From a virus: DNA of 22,087 nt. The DNA lies in the IMG/VR virus record IMGVR_UViG_3300023219_000215, positions 1-22,087 of that record. One strand, written 5' to 3'. The position numbers and the translations under genes were made by a program. Below the pieces are notes generated by a model, which was given only the letters and a program-made list of their open reading frames with translations, ran no database searches and had not been told where the DNA came from. Below are positions 1 to 7,618 of the stretch, piece by piece. Position 1 is the first letter of the stretch; each line of letters opens with the position of its first letter.

Positions 1-1724
1 TCGACTTTGAGTCGCAGATGGCCGACGTGCGCAAGGTGGTGAACTTCGATACGCCCGGCCAGTTCAAGGAAATGGGCGATGACATTGGCCGGATGTCAGA
101 ACGATTGCCCATGGCCGCGACGGACATTGCCAAGATCGTCGCGGCCGGTGGGCAATCGGGCATCGCCCGGGACGAGCTGCTGGGATTTGCCGAGGCTGCG
201 GTAAAGATGGGCATTGCCTTTGACCAGACCGCCGACGAATCCGGCGACATGATGGCCAAGTGGCGTACCGCGTTTCGCATGAACCAGGCTGAGGTGGTCG
301 GCCTGGCCGACCGTATCAACTTCCTTGGCAACACCGGCCCGGCCAACACCAAGCAGATTTCCGCCATCGTCACTGAGGTGGGCGCGCTGGGTGAGGTAGC
401 GGGCATGTCGTCGGCGCAGGTCGCGGCCATTGGCGCGACCATGGCTGGGGTGGGCGTTAAGCAGGACGTGGCCGCCACCGGCATCAAGAACTTCATGCTG
501 GCCATGACCAAGGGCACGGCCGCCACCAAGGCGCAGGCGGACGCCTACAAGTCGTTGCGGCTGGATTCCAAGACCGTGGCCGAGAACATGCAGAAAGATG
601 CGCAGGGCACCATGCTAGACCTGCTCAAGCGCATTGGTCAGGTGGATGCGGCGAAGCGTCCGGCGGTTCTGTCTGAGCTGTTCGGTACCGAGTCCATCGG
701 GGCCATCACGCCGCTGCTGACCAACTTGGAGCTGTTGCGCGGCAACCTGAATAAGGTCAGTGATGCCCAGCAGTTCGCCGGCTCCATGGAACAGGAGTAT
801 GCGTCGCGGGCGGCGACCACGGCCAACAACCTGCAACTGCTGCGCAACAGCGTGGCCGGTGTGGCCCGGGAGGTCGGAAACGCTTTGCTGCCGGGCATCA
901 ACGCTTGGGGGGAGCAGATTCGGCCGTTGATCTCGCAGGTGGCGCAGCTGGTGCGCAACAACCCGCAACTGGTGCACGGCATCGTGGTGGCCGGCGCGGC
1001 CTTCACGGCGCTGCGGGCGGCAGTGTTTGCGGCAACGGTGGCCACCCGGTTGCTGGGGGTGGCCTTCGCGGCTACCCCGATAGGCCTGATCGCAGTAGGT
1101 ATCGCGGCAGCGGCCGGCCTGATCGTGGCCAACTGGGAAAAGATTGGGCCGTTCTTCTCGGCGCTGTGGGAGCTGATCAAGGCTTATAGCGTGCCGTTCA
1201 TGGACTTCATGAAAACGCTGCTGGACTGGTCGCCGCTCGGGCTGATCACCCGTAACTGGGAGCCTATCGTGAAATTCTTCAAGGGCCTGTGGGATCGGGT
1301 CAGCCCCTATCTGCAGCCGATTCTCAAGCTGTTCGGCGGCGATGAAGGGGGGAGCCTGACTTCCCGCGTGCAGCAGGCAGCGGCAGCGCAGCGTGAGCGT
1401 AACGCAGGGGCGGGCGGTGGTACCGGCGCAATGGTAATGGCCGGCGCGGGCGTGGTGGCGAGTAATCGCCAGGCCTACAACCAGCAGAAGTTCGGTATCA
1501 ATCCGGGCGCCCTGCTACAGGCACCGGGCCTCATGCCTGAGCCTGGTTCGCTGTTGCGTCAATCTGCGCCGGGAGGCAAGGCGCAGCTGGATGGTGAGGT
1601 GCGCGTGGTGTTCGACGGTGCTCCGCCAGGCATGCGGGTTGAGCGGGCAACCAGTAGCCAGCCCGGCGTTACCGTAACGCCGACGAACGTTGGTCGTCGG
1701 ACCATGGGGGGTACCAATGAGTGA
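1..1724 (+). CDS. Phage tail tape measure protein, C-terminal part (5' end outside window)
   Basis: The reading frame is open from the left edge, so the gene is cut by the window; the ATG at 18 is internal. The visible 570 or so residues begin with an Ala/Gly-rich helical region typical of TP901-type tape measure proteins (roughly the first 290 residues). A strongly hydrophobic stretch follows at about residues 318-375 (counted from the ATG at 18), then an Ala/Gly/Gln-rich tail. In Mu-like phages this protein (Mu gp42) sets tail length inside the tube and helps genome passage through the host envelope. The next gene starts inside its 3' end with an 8-nt overlap, which suggests translational coupling. 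The following genes keep the Mu order, which supports the call. How much is missing upstream cannot be judged here. Confidence 0.9.
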   Translation, partial: DFESQMADVRKVVNFDTPGQFKEMGDDIGRMSERLPMAATDIAKIVAAGGQSGIARDELLGFAEAAVKMGIAFDQTADESGDMMAKWRTAFRMNQAEVVGLADRINFLGNTGPANTKQISAIVTEVGALGEVAGMSSAQVAAIGATMAGVGVKQDVAATGIKNFMLAMTKGTAATKAQADAYKSLRLDSKTVAENMQKDAQGTMLDLLKRIGQVDAAKRPAVLSELFGTESIGAITPLLTNLELLRGNLNKVSDAQQFAGSMEQEYASRAATTANNLQLLRNSVAGVAREVGNALLPGINAWGEQIRPLISQVAQLVRNNPQLVHGIVVAGAAFTALRAAVFAATVATRLLGVAFAATPIGLIAVGIAAAAGLIVANWEKIGPFFSALWELIKAYSVPFMDFMKTLLDWSPLGLITRNWEPIVKFFKGLWDRVSPYLQPILKLFGGDEGGSLTSRVQQAAAAQRERNAGAGGGTGAMVMAGAGVVASNRQAYNQQKFGINPGALLQAPGLMPEPGSLLRQSAPGGKAQLDGEVRVVFDGAPPGMRVERATSSQPGVTVTPTNVGRRTMGGTNE

Positions 1725-2976
1725 GTGGCGCGACTTGCGCCGCGAGGCGTCATTTCGCGGCGTGCCATTTTGGGTAGACAGCGACAGTGTCCCGGTTGGC
1801 CGGCGCACCCAGCTGCATGAATATCCTAAGCGCGATGAGCCCATGGTAGAGGACATGGGTCGGCAAACCCGGGAGTACAAGTTTGAAGGCTTTGTCGTCG
1901 GTAGCGACTTCATTGCCCAGCGTGACCGGCTGGAGGCTGCGCTAGACATTCCGGGGCCGGGCGAGTTGGTGCACCCCTGGTATGGGCGGCTGATGGTGAC
2001 GGCGGGTAAGTGTGAGGTCTCGCACGCTCGCAGCGAGCTGGGCATGACCCGGTTCACCCTGACGTTCATTGCCGGCATGTTGACCTTCCCGGTGCAGCGG
2101 GTGAACACCCGTCGCCAGTTGGCGGCCCATGTGCCTTCGCTGCTGGAGCGGATCAAGGCGCGTTTTGATGCCGTGATGGCTAAGGTGGACTGGGCTCGGC
2201 AGCAGGTCAACAAGGTGCGCAGGGCCATTGCCAGTGCTTATGCCTTCGCCATCAACTTCTTGAAGCCGCTCACCACGCTGGCGGCCGACTTGGGCGCGTT
2301 CGTGCAATCAGTGATCAATGCGCCCGGCGCCTTGGCAGCCAGCCTGCTGAGCGATCTGGCAAGCATCGAACGCTGGTTCAGCGGGTACGGTTCCAGCGGC
2401 TCGGTGCACTCGTCCAAGAGCAAGGCGCAGGCCATCGTGGCCCTGTCTACCGAGCGCCCGGAAACGGACGATCCCGACATTGCATTGATCCAGTCGGCCG
2501 TCATTGGCCTGGTGCAGGATGCGGCCTTGGTTGACCTGCTGTTGGACATGGCGGAAGTGCCGGTGGCCAGCGTGCGTGCCGTCGATCAGCCGGCTGCCTT
2601 GAGCGTTCAGCTTGAGCAGCAGGGGGCGACGGTCGAGGCGGGTAGCTCCATGGAATCCACCGTGCCAGTTGCTGACGACATTCTGGCAGCGCGGGACGCG
2701 ATCAGTGAGGCAATGTGGGTAGTTGCTGGGGAAAGTGAGCCGGATTACTTCGGGGCGCTCAGTGACGCTCGTTTGGCCTTGGATCGGCACTTGACCGAGG
2801 TGGCGCGCAGCGGTGTCTGGCTGCGCCCGTATCAGCCCCGCGATACGCTGTCCTCGCTGGTGTTGGCCCACCAGCTGTACGGCGACGCCCTGCGCGGCGC
2901 TGAAATCGTTTCGCGCAATGCGATTCGCCACCCGGGCTTCGTGCCTGCCATAGAACTGCAAGTCGCCAAGAGTTAA
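1717..2976 (+). CDS. Mu gp43-like DNA circularization / tail protein
   Basis: Encodes 419 aa. The N-terminal 90 residues or so match the 'DNA circularization protein N-terminal' family: a short start (MSEWRDLRREASFRGVPFW), a Gly/Arg-rich turn, and the FEGFVVG and HPWYGRL segments. The rest is helical and variable. In Mu this is the product of gene N, a tail/baseplate component placed between the tape measure and the hub; the circularization role is inherited from the family name rather than shown here. I chose the ATG at 1717 over the in-frame TTG at 1690 because it follows a GGGGGG run, overlaps the tape-measure stop by 8 nt and gives the usual N-terminus. The gp44-like gene follows after 3 nt. 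Confidence 0.87.
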   Translation: MSEWRDLRREASFRGVPFWVDSDSVPVGRRTQLHEYPKRDEPMVEDMGRQTREYKFEGFVVGSDFIAQRDRLEAALDIPGPGELVHPWYGRLMVTAGKCEVSHARSELGMTRFTLTFIAGMLTFPVQRVNTRRQLAAHVPSLLERIKARFDAVMAKVDWARQQVNKVRRAIASAYAFAINFLKPLTTLAADLGAFVQSVINAPGALAASLLSDLASIERWFSGYGSSGSVHSSKSKAQAIVALSTERPETDDPDIALIQSAVIGLVQDAALVDLLLDMAEVPVASVRAVDQPAALSVQLEQQGATVEAGSSMESTVPVADDILAARDAISEAMWVVAGESEPDYFGALSDARLALDRHLTEVARSGVWLRPYQPRDTLSSLVLAHQLYGDALRGAEIVSRNAIRHPGFVPAIELQVAKS

Positions 2977-2979
2977 GCC

Positions 2980-4089
2980 ATGGAGCCAGATAACACCGTC
3001 ACCCTGAGCGCTGGCGGGCACGACTACGCCGGTTGGAAAGACGTGAGCATTAGCGCCGGCCTGGAGCGCCAAGCGCGTGACTTCACGGTTTCAATCACCT
3101 GGAAGTGGCCGGGCGGCGGTGATGCGCCGGTGCGCATTCGCCAGGGTGAAGAAGTCGAGGTGCGCATTGGCGATGAGCTGTTGCTGACCGGCTATGTGTT
3201 CAGTACGCCGATTCGCTACGACGGCACATCCATCACCCTGAGCATTTCCGGCCGCTCGAAAACCGCTGACCTGGTGGACTGTGCCGCGATCAACTCACCG
3301 GGCCAGTGGCGCGGGCAGAGCGTGCAGAAGATCGTCGAGGCCTTGGCCAGTGAATACGACATCAAGGTGGTCAACGAGGCCGCTGTAACGCTCGGCCTGG
3401 ATGATCACACCATCGAGCCGGGCGAAACCGCATTCGAGAGTATCGACCGCCTGCTGACGCTTTCCCGGCTGTTCAGTACCGACGACGGCCGTGGCCGTTT
3501 GGTGATCGCCACCCCGGGCACGGCCGGGCGTGCGGTCGATGCGCTGGAACTGGGCAAGAACATTTTAACCGGTGACACCTCGCTGGATTTCTCCAACGTG
3601 TTTTCCGAGTACATCAGTCGGGGGCAGCGCAGCGGCACCGACGCTTCGTTCGGCGCAGCCGCATCCGAGGTGGAAGCGCGTATTAGTGATGACCGGGTGG
3701 CGCGTCGACGGGTGAAGGTGATCAGTCAGTCGGGGCAGTTGACCGAAAAGATGGCACGCGACCGCGTGCAGTGGGAGCGGGCCAACGCCCTGAGCAAGGC
3801 CATGACGCTCAATTACACCGTGCAGGGTTGGCGGCAGAGCAGTGGCGAGCTGTGGCGGCACAACATGATCGTGCGGGTGATTGACCCGTTGATCGGGCTG
3901 GACCGCGACATGCTCATCAGTGAAATCACCTACGAACTGGGCGAGTCGGGCACCTTAACCAAGATGACCGTTGCCCCACCTGACGGCTTCCTGCCTGAGC
4001 CGAACGATGCCTACGAGAGCCGCAAGCTCAAGAAGGGCAAGAAGACAGACAACTTCGAATACCTCATTCCTGCGGACTACAAGCCATGA
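2980..4089 (+). CDS. Baseplate hub protein, Mu gp44 (gpP)-like
   Basis: Encodes 369 aa, close to the length of Mu gp44. It begins with a beta-rich segment (VTLSAGGHDYAGWKDVSIS) and carries the family features RDFTVSITWKWPG, a TGYV strand and SGRSKTADLVDCAA near residue 100. Mu gp44 forms the trimeric baseplate hub, related to T4 gp27, on which the spike sits. The gene is 3 nt behind its upstream neighbour and its stop overlaps the ATG of the spike gene (ATGA), so the hub and spike, which assemble together, are translated together. No frameshift or missing region is apparent. Confidence 0.92.
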   Translation: MEPDNTVTLSAGGHDYAGWKDVSISAGLERQARDFTVSITWKWPGGGDAPVRIRQGEEVEVRIGDELLLTGYVFSTPIRYDGTSITLSISGRSKTADLVDCAAINSPGQWRGQSVQKIVEALASEYDIKVVNEAAVTLGLDDHTIEPGETAFESIDRLLTLSRLFSTDDGRGRLVIATPGTAGRAVDALELGKNILTGDTSLDFSNVFSEYISRGQRSGTDASFGAAASEVEARISDDRVARRRVKVISQSGQLTEKMARDRVQWERANALSKAMTLNYTVQGWRQSSGELWRHNMIVRVIDPLIGLDRDMLISEITYELGESGTLTKMTVAPPDGFLPEPNDAYESRKLKKGKKTDNFEYLIPADYKP

Positions 4090-4598
4090 GAAACCCCTTA
4101 GCGAGCGTGCTGGCTCGCGGTGTGGTCGTGCTGGCCAACTCGGCGCGCAAGCTGCAAAGCCTGCAGTTGCGCATCACCGCCGGGGAGATCAAAGACGACA
4201 TGGAGCATTTTGAGCCGTATGGCTTTACATCATGTCCCTTGCCCGGCGCCGAAGCGCTGGCTGGGTTCATGGGTGATCGCAGTCACGGTGTGGTAATCAT
4301 GGTGGCAGACCGGCGCTTTCGCCTGCAGGGGCTCAAGCCGGGTGAGGTGGGTTTGGCCACCGATGAAGGTGACTACCTGGTGTTCAAGCGTGGTCGGGTG
4401 ATCGAGGTGGAAACGGTCACCTTCAAGGTCAAGGCCGAATCGGCGGTGGAGTTTGACACGCCGGTCATTCGCACAACCGGCCGTATCGAGTCGGATGGCG
4501 ACCAGGTGGCGGGCGGCATCAGCCAGATCGAGCATGTGCATGACAACGTGCTGAACGGGCCGGGCAGCACCAACAAGCCGGTAGGGGGTGGCGGATGA
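4086..4598 (+). CDS. Baseplate spike, Mu gp45-like
   Basis: Encodes 170 aa. It is the short central-spike protein that follows the hub in Mu-like tails. The body is beta-strand rich with an OB-like N-terminal half, and the C-terminal part carries a His-x-His pair at about residues 150-152 (EHVHD), followed by a Gly-rich end. In related contractile-tail spikes an HxH motif binds an iron ion at the trimer tip; that role is inferred by analogy. It starts inside the gp44 stop (ATGA overlap) and its own stop overlaps the next ATG in the same way. The protein would pierce the outer membrane on tail contraction. Confidence 0.88.
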   Translation: MRNPLASVLARGVVVLANSARKLQSLQLRITAGEIKDDMEHFEPYGFTSCPLPGAEALAGFMGDRSHGVVIMVADRRFRLQGLKPGEVGLATDEGDYLVFKRGRVIEVETVTFKVKAESAVEFDTPVIRTTGRIESDGDQVAGGISQIEHVHDNVLNGPGSTNKPVGGGG

Positions 4599-4981
4599 CC
4601 CGTGAAGACCTGCTGCGCCGAGCCGTCACCATCAGCCTGTTCACCTGGCGCCGGGCCGGCGCCGATGACCCGCTAGACGATGACGACCGTAAGGGCTGGT
4701 GGGCTGACGCCGTGCCCACGGTGGCCGGCGACCTGATCGGCTCCCGCTTGTACCTGCTGCAGCGCCGGACCATCACGGCGGACACCCTCAAGGATGCGAA
4801 GGAATACGCCGAAGAGGCCCTGCGCTGGATGACCGACGACCAGATCGTGACGACCGTTACGGTAACGGTGGAGCGGCAGGGCAATGACCGGGTGAACATG
4901 CTGGTGCGCCTCACCGAGGCCAACGGCGAAACCGTCGACCTTGCCTTTGAAGACACTTGGAGCCTTATCAATGCCGTATGA
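4595..4981 (+). CDS. Phage GP46-family baseplate protein
   Basis: Encodes 128 aa. It matches the small, acidic Mu gp46 family (equivalent to the T4 gp25/P2 gpW position): N-terminal LRRAVTISLFTWRRA, then a DDDDRKGWW segment and GDLIGSRLYLLQR, typical of this wedge/sheath-initiator protein. It starts in an ATGA overlap with the spike gene and overlaps the gp47-like start by 11 nt, so it is embedded in the coupled baseplate operon. Its job is at the baseplate-sheath junction, where the related proteins nucleate sheath polymerisation. Confidence 0.87.
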   Translation: MTREDLLRRAVTISLFTWRRAGADDPLDDDDRKGWWADAVPTVAGDLIGSRLYLLQRRTITADTLKDAKEYAEEALRWMTDDQIVTTVTVTVERQGNDRVNMLVRLTEANGETVDLAFEDTWSLINAV

Positions 4982-6014
4982 CATTCCGACGCTACCGGCG
5001 CTGATCACGCGCACCGAGGCGGACTTTGAACGCAACGCCCCGGACGCACTGCGCCGCTCGGATGCCAAGGTGGCAGCCCGTGCGCTCAGTGGTGCGGCGT
5101 TCCAGCTGTTCGGCTATATGCAGTGGATTGCCAAACAGTCGCACCCGGCGACCTGTGATGAAGACATGCTGCTGCTGTGGGCGGATTGGCGCCTGGAGGA
5201 AGGGCGCAAGCCGGCTGTGTCGGCCTCTGGCTATGTAACCGTGACGGGTTCCAGCGGCGCACTGGTCGATGCGGGCGTGGTGTATCAGTCCGACGACGGC
5301 CGGCGCTACGTGGTCCGGGAAGCCGCCACGCTGGTGGCCGGATCGGCTCAGGTGCTGGTGGCTGCCGAGACAGCCGGGACGGCGGGCAACATCGAGGCCG
5401 GTACGCTGACGGCTGTGGCGCCTGTGCTGGGCGTCAACTCGACCGCAACCATTGGCCCGGCCGGGATTGCTGGCGGAACCGAGCAGGAAAGCGTTGACGA
5501 CCTTCGGGTCAGGGTGCGGGCCGCGTTTAAGAACCCCAGCAAGGTCGGCAACGGTGAAGACTTCGTGGAATGGGCGCTGGAGGTTCCGGGGGTAACCCGC
5601 GCGTGGGCGCTGCACCGCTGGATGGGCCCGGGCACCTTCGGCCTCACCTTCGTCTGTGACGGTGATGAAGATATTTTCCCCAGCGAGGCCAAGGTGGCAG
5701 AGATGCAAGCCTATCTGGAGCGCAAGCGGCCGGTCACCAGCGAAATCTACCCGTTCGCCGCCCAGCGCTTGGCGATCACGCCGCGTATCAAGCTGGTGCC
5801 CGACACGTCGGCCACCCGCACGGCCGTAGAGAAAGCGCTGACCGCCCTGGTTAACGATGAGGGCGGCTCGGGTTCGGTGATCCTGCTGACCCATATCAGT
5901 GAGGCGATCAGCAATGCGCCCGGCGAAACGGACCACAAGCTGGAATGGCCCACGGCTGACATCGCGGTGGCCAGCAACCAGGTGGCCACGCTGGAGGGCA
6001 TTCAATGGCTATGA
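4971..6014 (+). CDS. Baseplate J-like protein, Mu gp47-like
   Basis: Encodes 347 aa, a usual length for Mu gp47. Features of the Baseplate_J family are visible: an N-terminal helical part (LPALITRTEADFERN), a central beta domain with GYVTVTGSSGALVDAG and AGTAGNIEAGTL, then GGTEQESVDDLRVRVRAAF and an EVPGVTRAW segment. It forms the wedges of the baseplate. I chose the ATG at 4971, not the in-frame TTG at 4941, because it gives the family N-terminus MPYDIPTLPAL and overlaps the gp46-like stop by only 11 nt. Its stop overlaps the next start. Confidence 0.92.
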   Translation: MPYDIPTLPALITRTEADFERNAPDALRRSDAKVAARALSGAAFQLFGYMQWIAKQSHPATCDEDMLLLWADWRLEEGRKPAVSASGYVTVTGSSGALVDAGVVYQSDDGRRYVVREAATLVAGSAQVLVAAETAGTAGNIEAGTLTAVAPVLGVNSTATIGPAGIAGGTEQESVDDLRVRVRAAFKNPSKVGNGEDFVEWALEVPGVTRAWALHRWMGPGTFGLTFVCDGDEDIFPSEAKVAEMQAYLERKRPVTSEIYPFAAQRLAITPRIKLVPDTSATRTAVEKALTALVNDEGGSGSVILLTHISEAISNAPGETDHKLEWPTADIAVASNQVATLEGIQWL

Positions 6015-6646
6015 CCGAAAACGACTACCGCGAACAACTGCGCGGCTTGCTGCCGCCGGGGCCTGCCTTCGACCTTGAGCTGCAGCCCGATTGGGCGCAG
6101 ATCGTGGCTGCCCTGGCGCCCGAGCTGGCCCGTGTGGATCAGACGCTGGACGGCCTGCAGCTGGAACTTAACCCGGCCACGGTCAGTGCCTTGCTGATCG
6201 ACTGGGAGGACTATTTAGGCCTGCCGGACGCCTGCACGGTGCCGGGCTCGCAAACTCTGGCGCAGCGCCGGCAAGCCGTGTTGGACAAGCTGACCGCATC
6301 CGGCGCGCCGCAGTTGGAGTATTACCGCAGGCTCGCCAAGCAGGCTGGCGTGACTATCACGATTGAAGAATTCCGCCCGGCGCGGGTCGGGCCTACTCAA
6401 GTGGGCGACTTTCTGTATGGCGACGGCTGGCCATGGTCGTGGATCGCATCGGCACCACTGGCTGCCTATGGGACGGCCGAGGCGGCGGCAGCGCAGTGCC
6501 GCCTAGAGCTGGAGGCGCCCGATTACACCGACGTGGTGGTCGGCTTTGGTCGTGACGAGGTGGCCGGAATCGCGGCGAAGGTCGGCCAGCTGTTCCACGC
6601 ATTTCATTATGTGACGCCGGCCGCCCTGGCCGGCCTTGAGGATTAG
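6005..6646 (+). CDS. Baseplate wedge protein, Mu gp48 / YmfQ (DUF2313)-like
   Basis: Encodes 213 aa. The N-terminus (YREQLRGLLPPGPAF) is the hallmark of the YmfQ/DUF2313 family, to which Mu gp48 belongs. A middle part with RRQAVLDKLTASG and YYRRLAKQAGV follows, as in tail proteins of the gpI type. It links baseplate wedges to tail fibres. Two ATGs (6005 and 6011) are possible and differ by two residues; 6005 overlaps the gp47-like stop by 10 nt. The tail-fibre gene starts 3 nt after its stop. Confidence 0.9.
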   Translation: MAMTENDYREQLRGLLPPGPAFDLELQPDWAQIVAALAPELARVDQTLDGLQLELNPATVSALLIDWEDYLGLPDACTVPGSQTLAQRRQAVLDKLTASGAPQLEYYRRLAKQAGVTITIEEFRPARVGPTQVGDFLYGDGWPWSWIASAPLAAYGTAEAAAAQCRLELEAPDYTDVVVGFGRDEVAGIAAKVGQLFHAFHYVTPAALAGLED

Positions 6647-6649
6647 AGT

Positions 6650-7561
6650 ATGCAGCGCATTTCAAGCTGGACGGATCTTGTCGGGGCGCTGGGCCGCTTT
6701 CGTTACGGGTCGCTCGCCCATGGCATTCCGCCTACGCCGCTTAAGGCGGAGTGGCTGAACATGGTGCAGGGAGAAATCGCTAACGTGGTGTTGGCGGCTG
6801 GCATCGAGCTGGACGCCACCAAGGAAGATCAACTGAAGCAGGCGATCTTGAAGATTGCCAGTGGTTACCTGCCATTGGCGGGTGGCACCCTGACCGGCTT
6901 ACTCAAGGCGAGCAAGGGCGTTCGCACGGCGAAAGGCCTGCCGACTGCTGGCAATGCCAGTTTGGTGGGCTACGGCTTCGCCGGGGACGGTGACACCGGC
7001 CTGTATGCCACGGGCGGTACCGATGACGACGGTTCCGCCGTGGTGCTGGTTGTGGATGGTGTGGAGGTGGCCCGCTTCAAGAGCGACGGCACACTGACAT
7101 TGGCGGGCTCCTACAGCCCGTACCATACGGGCAATAAGCCGGCCATGCTGGGTGTGGTGTATCCGGTGGGTTCGATCTACATGAACGCCACGGACGCGAC
7201 TAACCCTGCCACGCTGCTGGGCTTTGGCACCTGGCAGGCGCTGGGCACCGGGCGAATGCTGATCGGCGCCGGCAGCGGCACCGATGCGCGCAACGAAACC
7301 AAGACGTTTGCCGGCGGTGCCACGGGCGGTGAGTACAACCATGTGCTGACCGTGTCGGAAATGCCGGAGCACGCCCACCAGACGCCACAAGGCAGTACGG
7401 CGCCCAGTGGCACCACGGGTCCAGTTTACGCCTCTGGCGACGATGAGACGCGGACCACCATCGGGAGCAACATCCCGGACAGCGGCAAGGTTGGCGGTGG
7501 TGCTGCGCACAACAACTTGCCGCCCTACCTCACCGTGTACATGTGGCGGCGAACGCTCTGA
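6650..7561 (+). CDS. Tail fibre / collar-domain protein
   Basis: Encodes 303 aa. The N-terminal third (IPPTPLKAEWLNMVQGEIANVV) is the usual start of short phage tail-fibre proteins that dock on the baseplate. A middle repeat-like part (LPLAGGTLTG, GDTGLY) is typical of fibre shafts. The C-terminal half is a collar/gp10-like receptor domain: YPVGSIYMN, LLGFGTWQ, GRMLIGAG, His-rich EMPEHAHQT and the ending NNLPPYLTVYMWRR. It probably contacts the cell-surface receptor. The gene closes the tail operon, with a rho-independent terminator 15 nt after the stop. No chaperone gene follows it directly, unlike many Mu-type fibres. Confidence 0.88.
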   Translation: MQRISSWTDLVGALGRFRYGSLAHGIPPTPLKAEWLNMVQGEIANVVLAAGIELDATKEDQLKQAILKIASGYLPLAGGTLTGLLKASKGVRTAKGLPTAGNASLVGYGFAGDGDTGLYATGGTDDDGSAVVLVVDGVEVARFKSDGTLTLAGSYSPYHTGNKPAMLGVVYPVGSIYMNATDATNPATLLGFGTWQALGTGRMLIGAGSGTDARNETKTFAGGATGGEYNHVLTVSEMPEHAHQTPQGSTAPSGTTGPVYASGDDETRTTIGSNIPDSGKVGGGAAHNNLPPYLTVYMWRRTL

Positions 7562-7575
7562 ACCAAGATTTTGTG

Positions 7576-7598
7576 AAACCCGCTTTGGCGGGTTTTTT
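7576..7598 (+). terminator. Rho-independent terminator after the tail-fibre gene
   Basis: An 8-bp stem, AAACCCGC/GCGGGTTT, encloses a 4-nt loop (TTTG) and runs into a T-rich tract. It lies between the tail-fibre stop and the RBS of the SGNH tail gene (GGAGA at about 7604), so it would lower transcription into the next gene. Its layout is nearly copied at 11319-11340. Confidence 0.85.
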
Positions 7599-7618
7599 GA
7601 TGCCTGGAGAAATATTCA

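Noticed and set aside
2308-3072. Long minus-strand open frame opposite the gp43-like and gp44-like genes
   Set aside because: It lies antisense to two well-supported tail genes in GC-rich DNA and its translation is Gln/Arg/His-rich without domain features. The similar frames at 4992-6005 and 9137-10042 (minus) were rejected for the same reason.
1-7561. P2-like R-type pyocin cluster
   Set aside because: The baseplate genes follow the Mu gp43-gp48 order rather than the P2 V-W-J-I order. A Mu-type tailocin cannot be fully excluded because the capsid region is outside the window, but the tRNA junction and methyltransferase favour a prophage.
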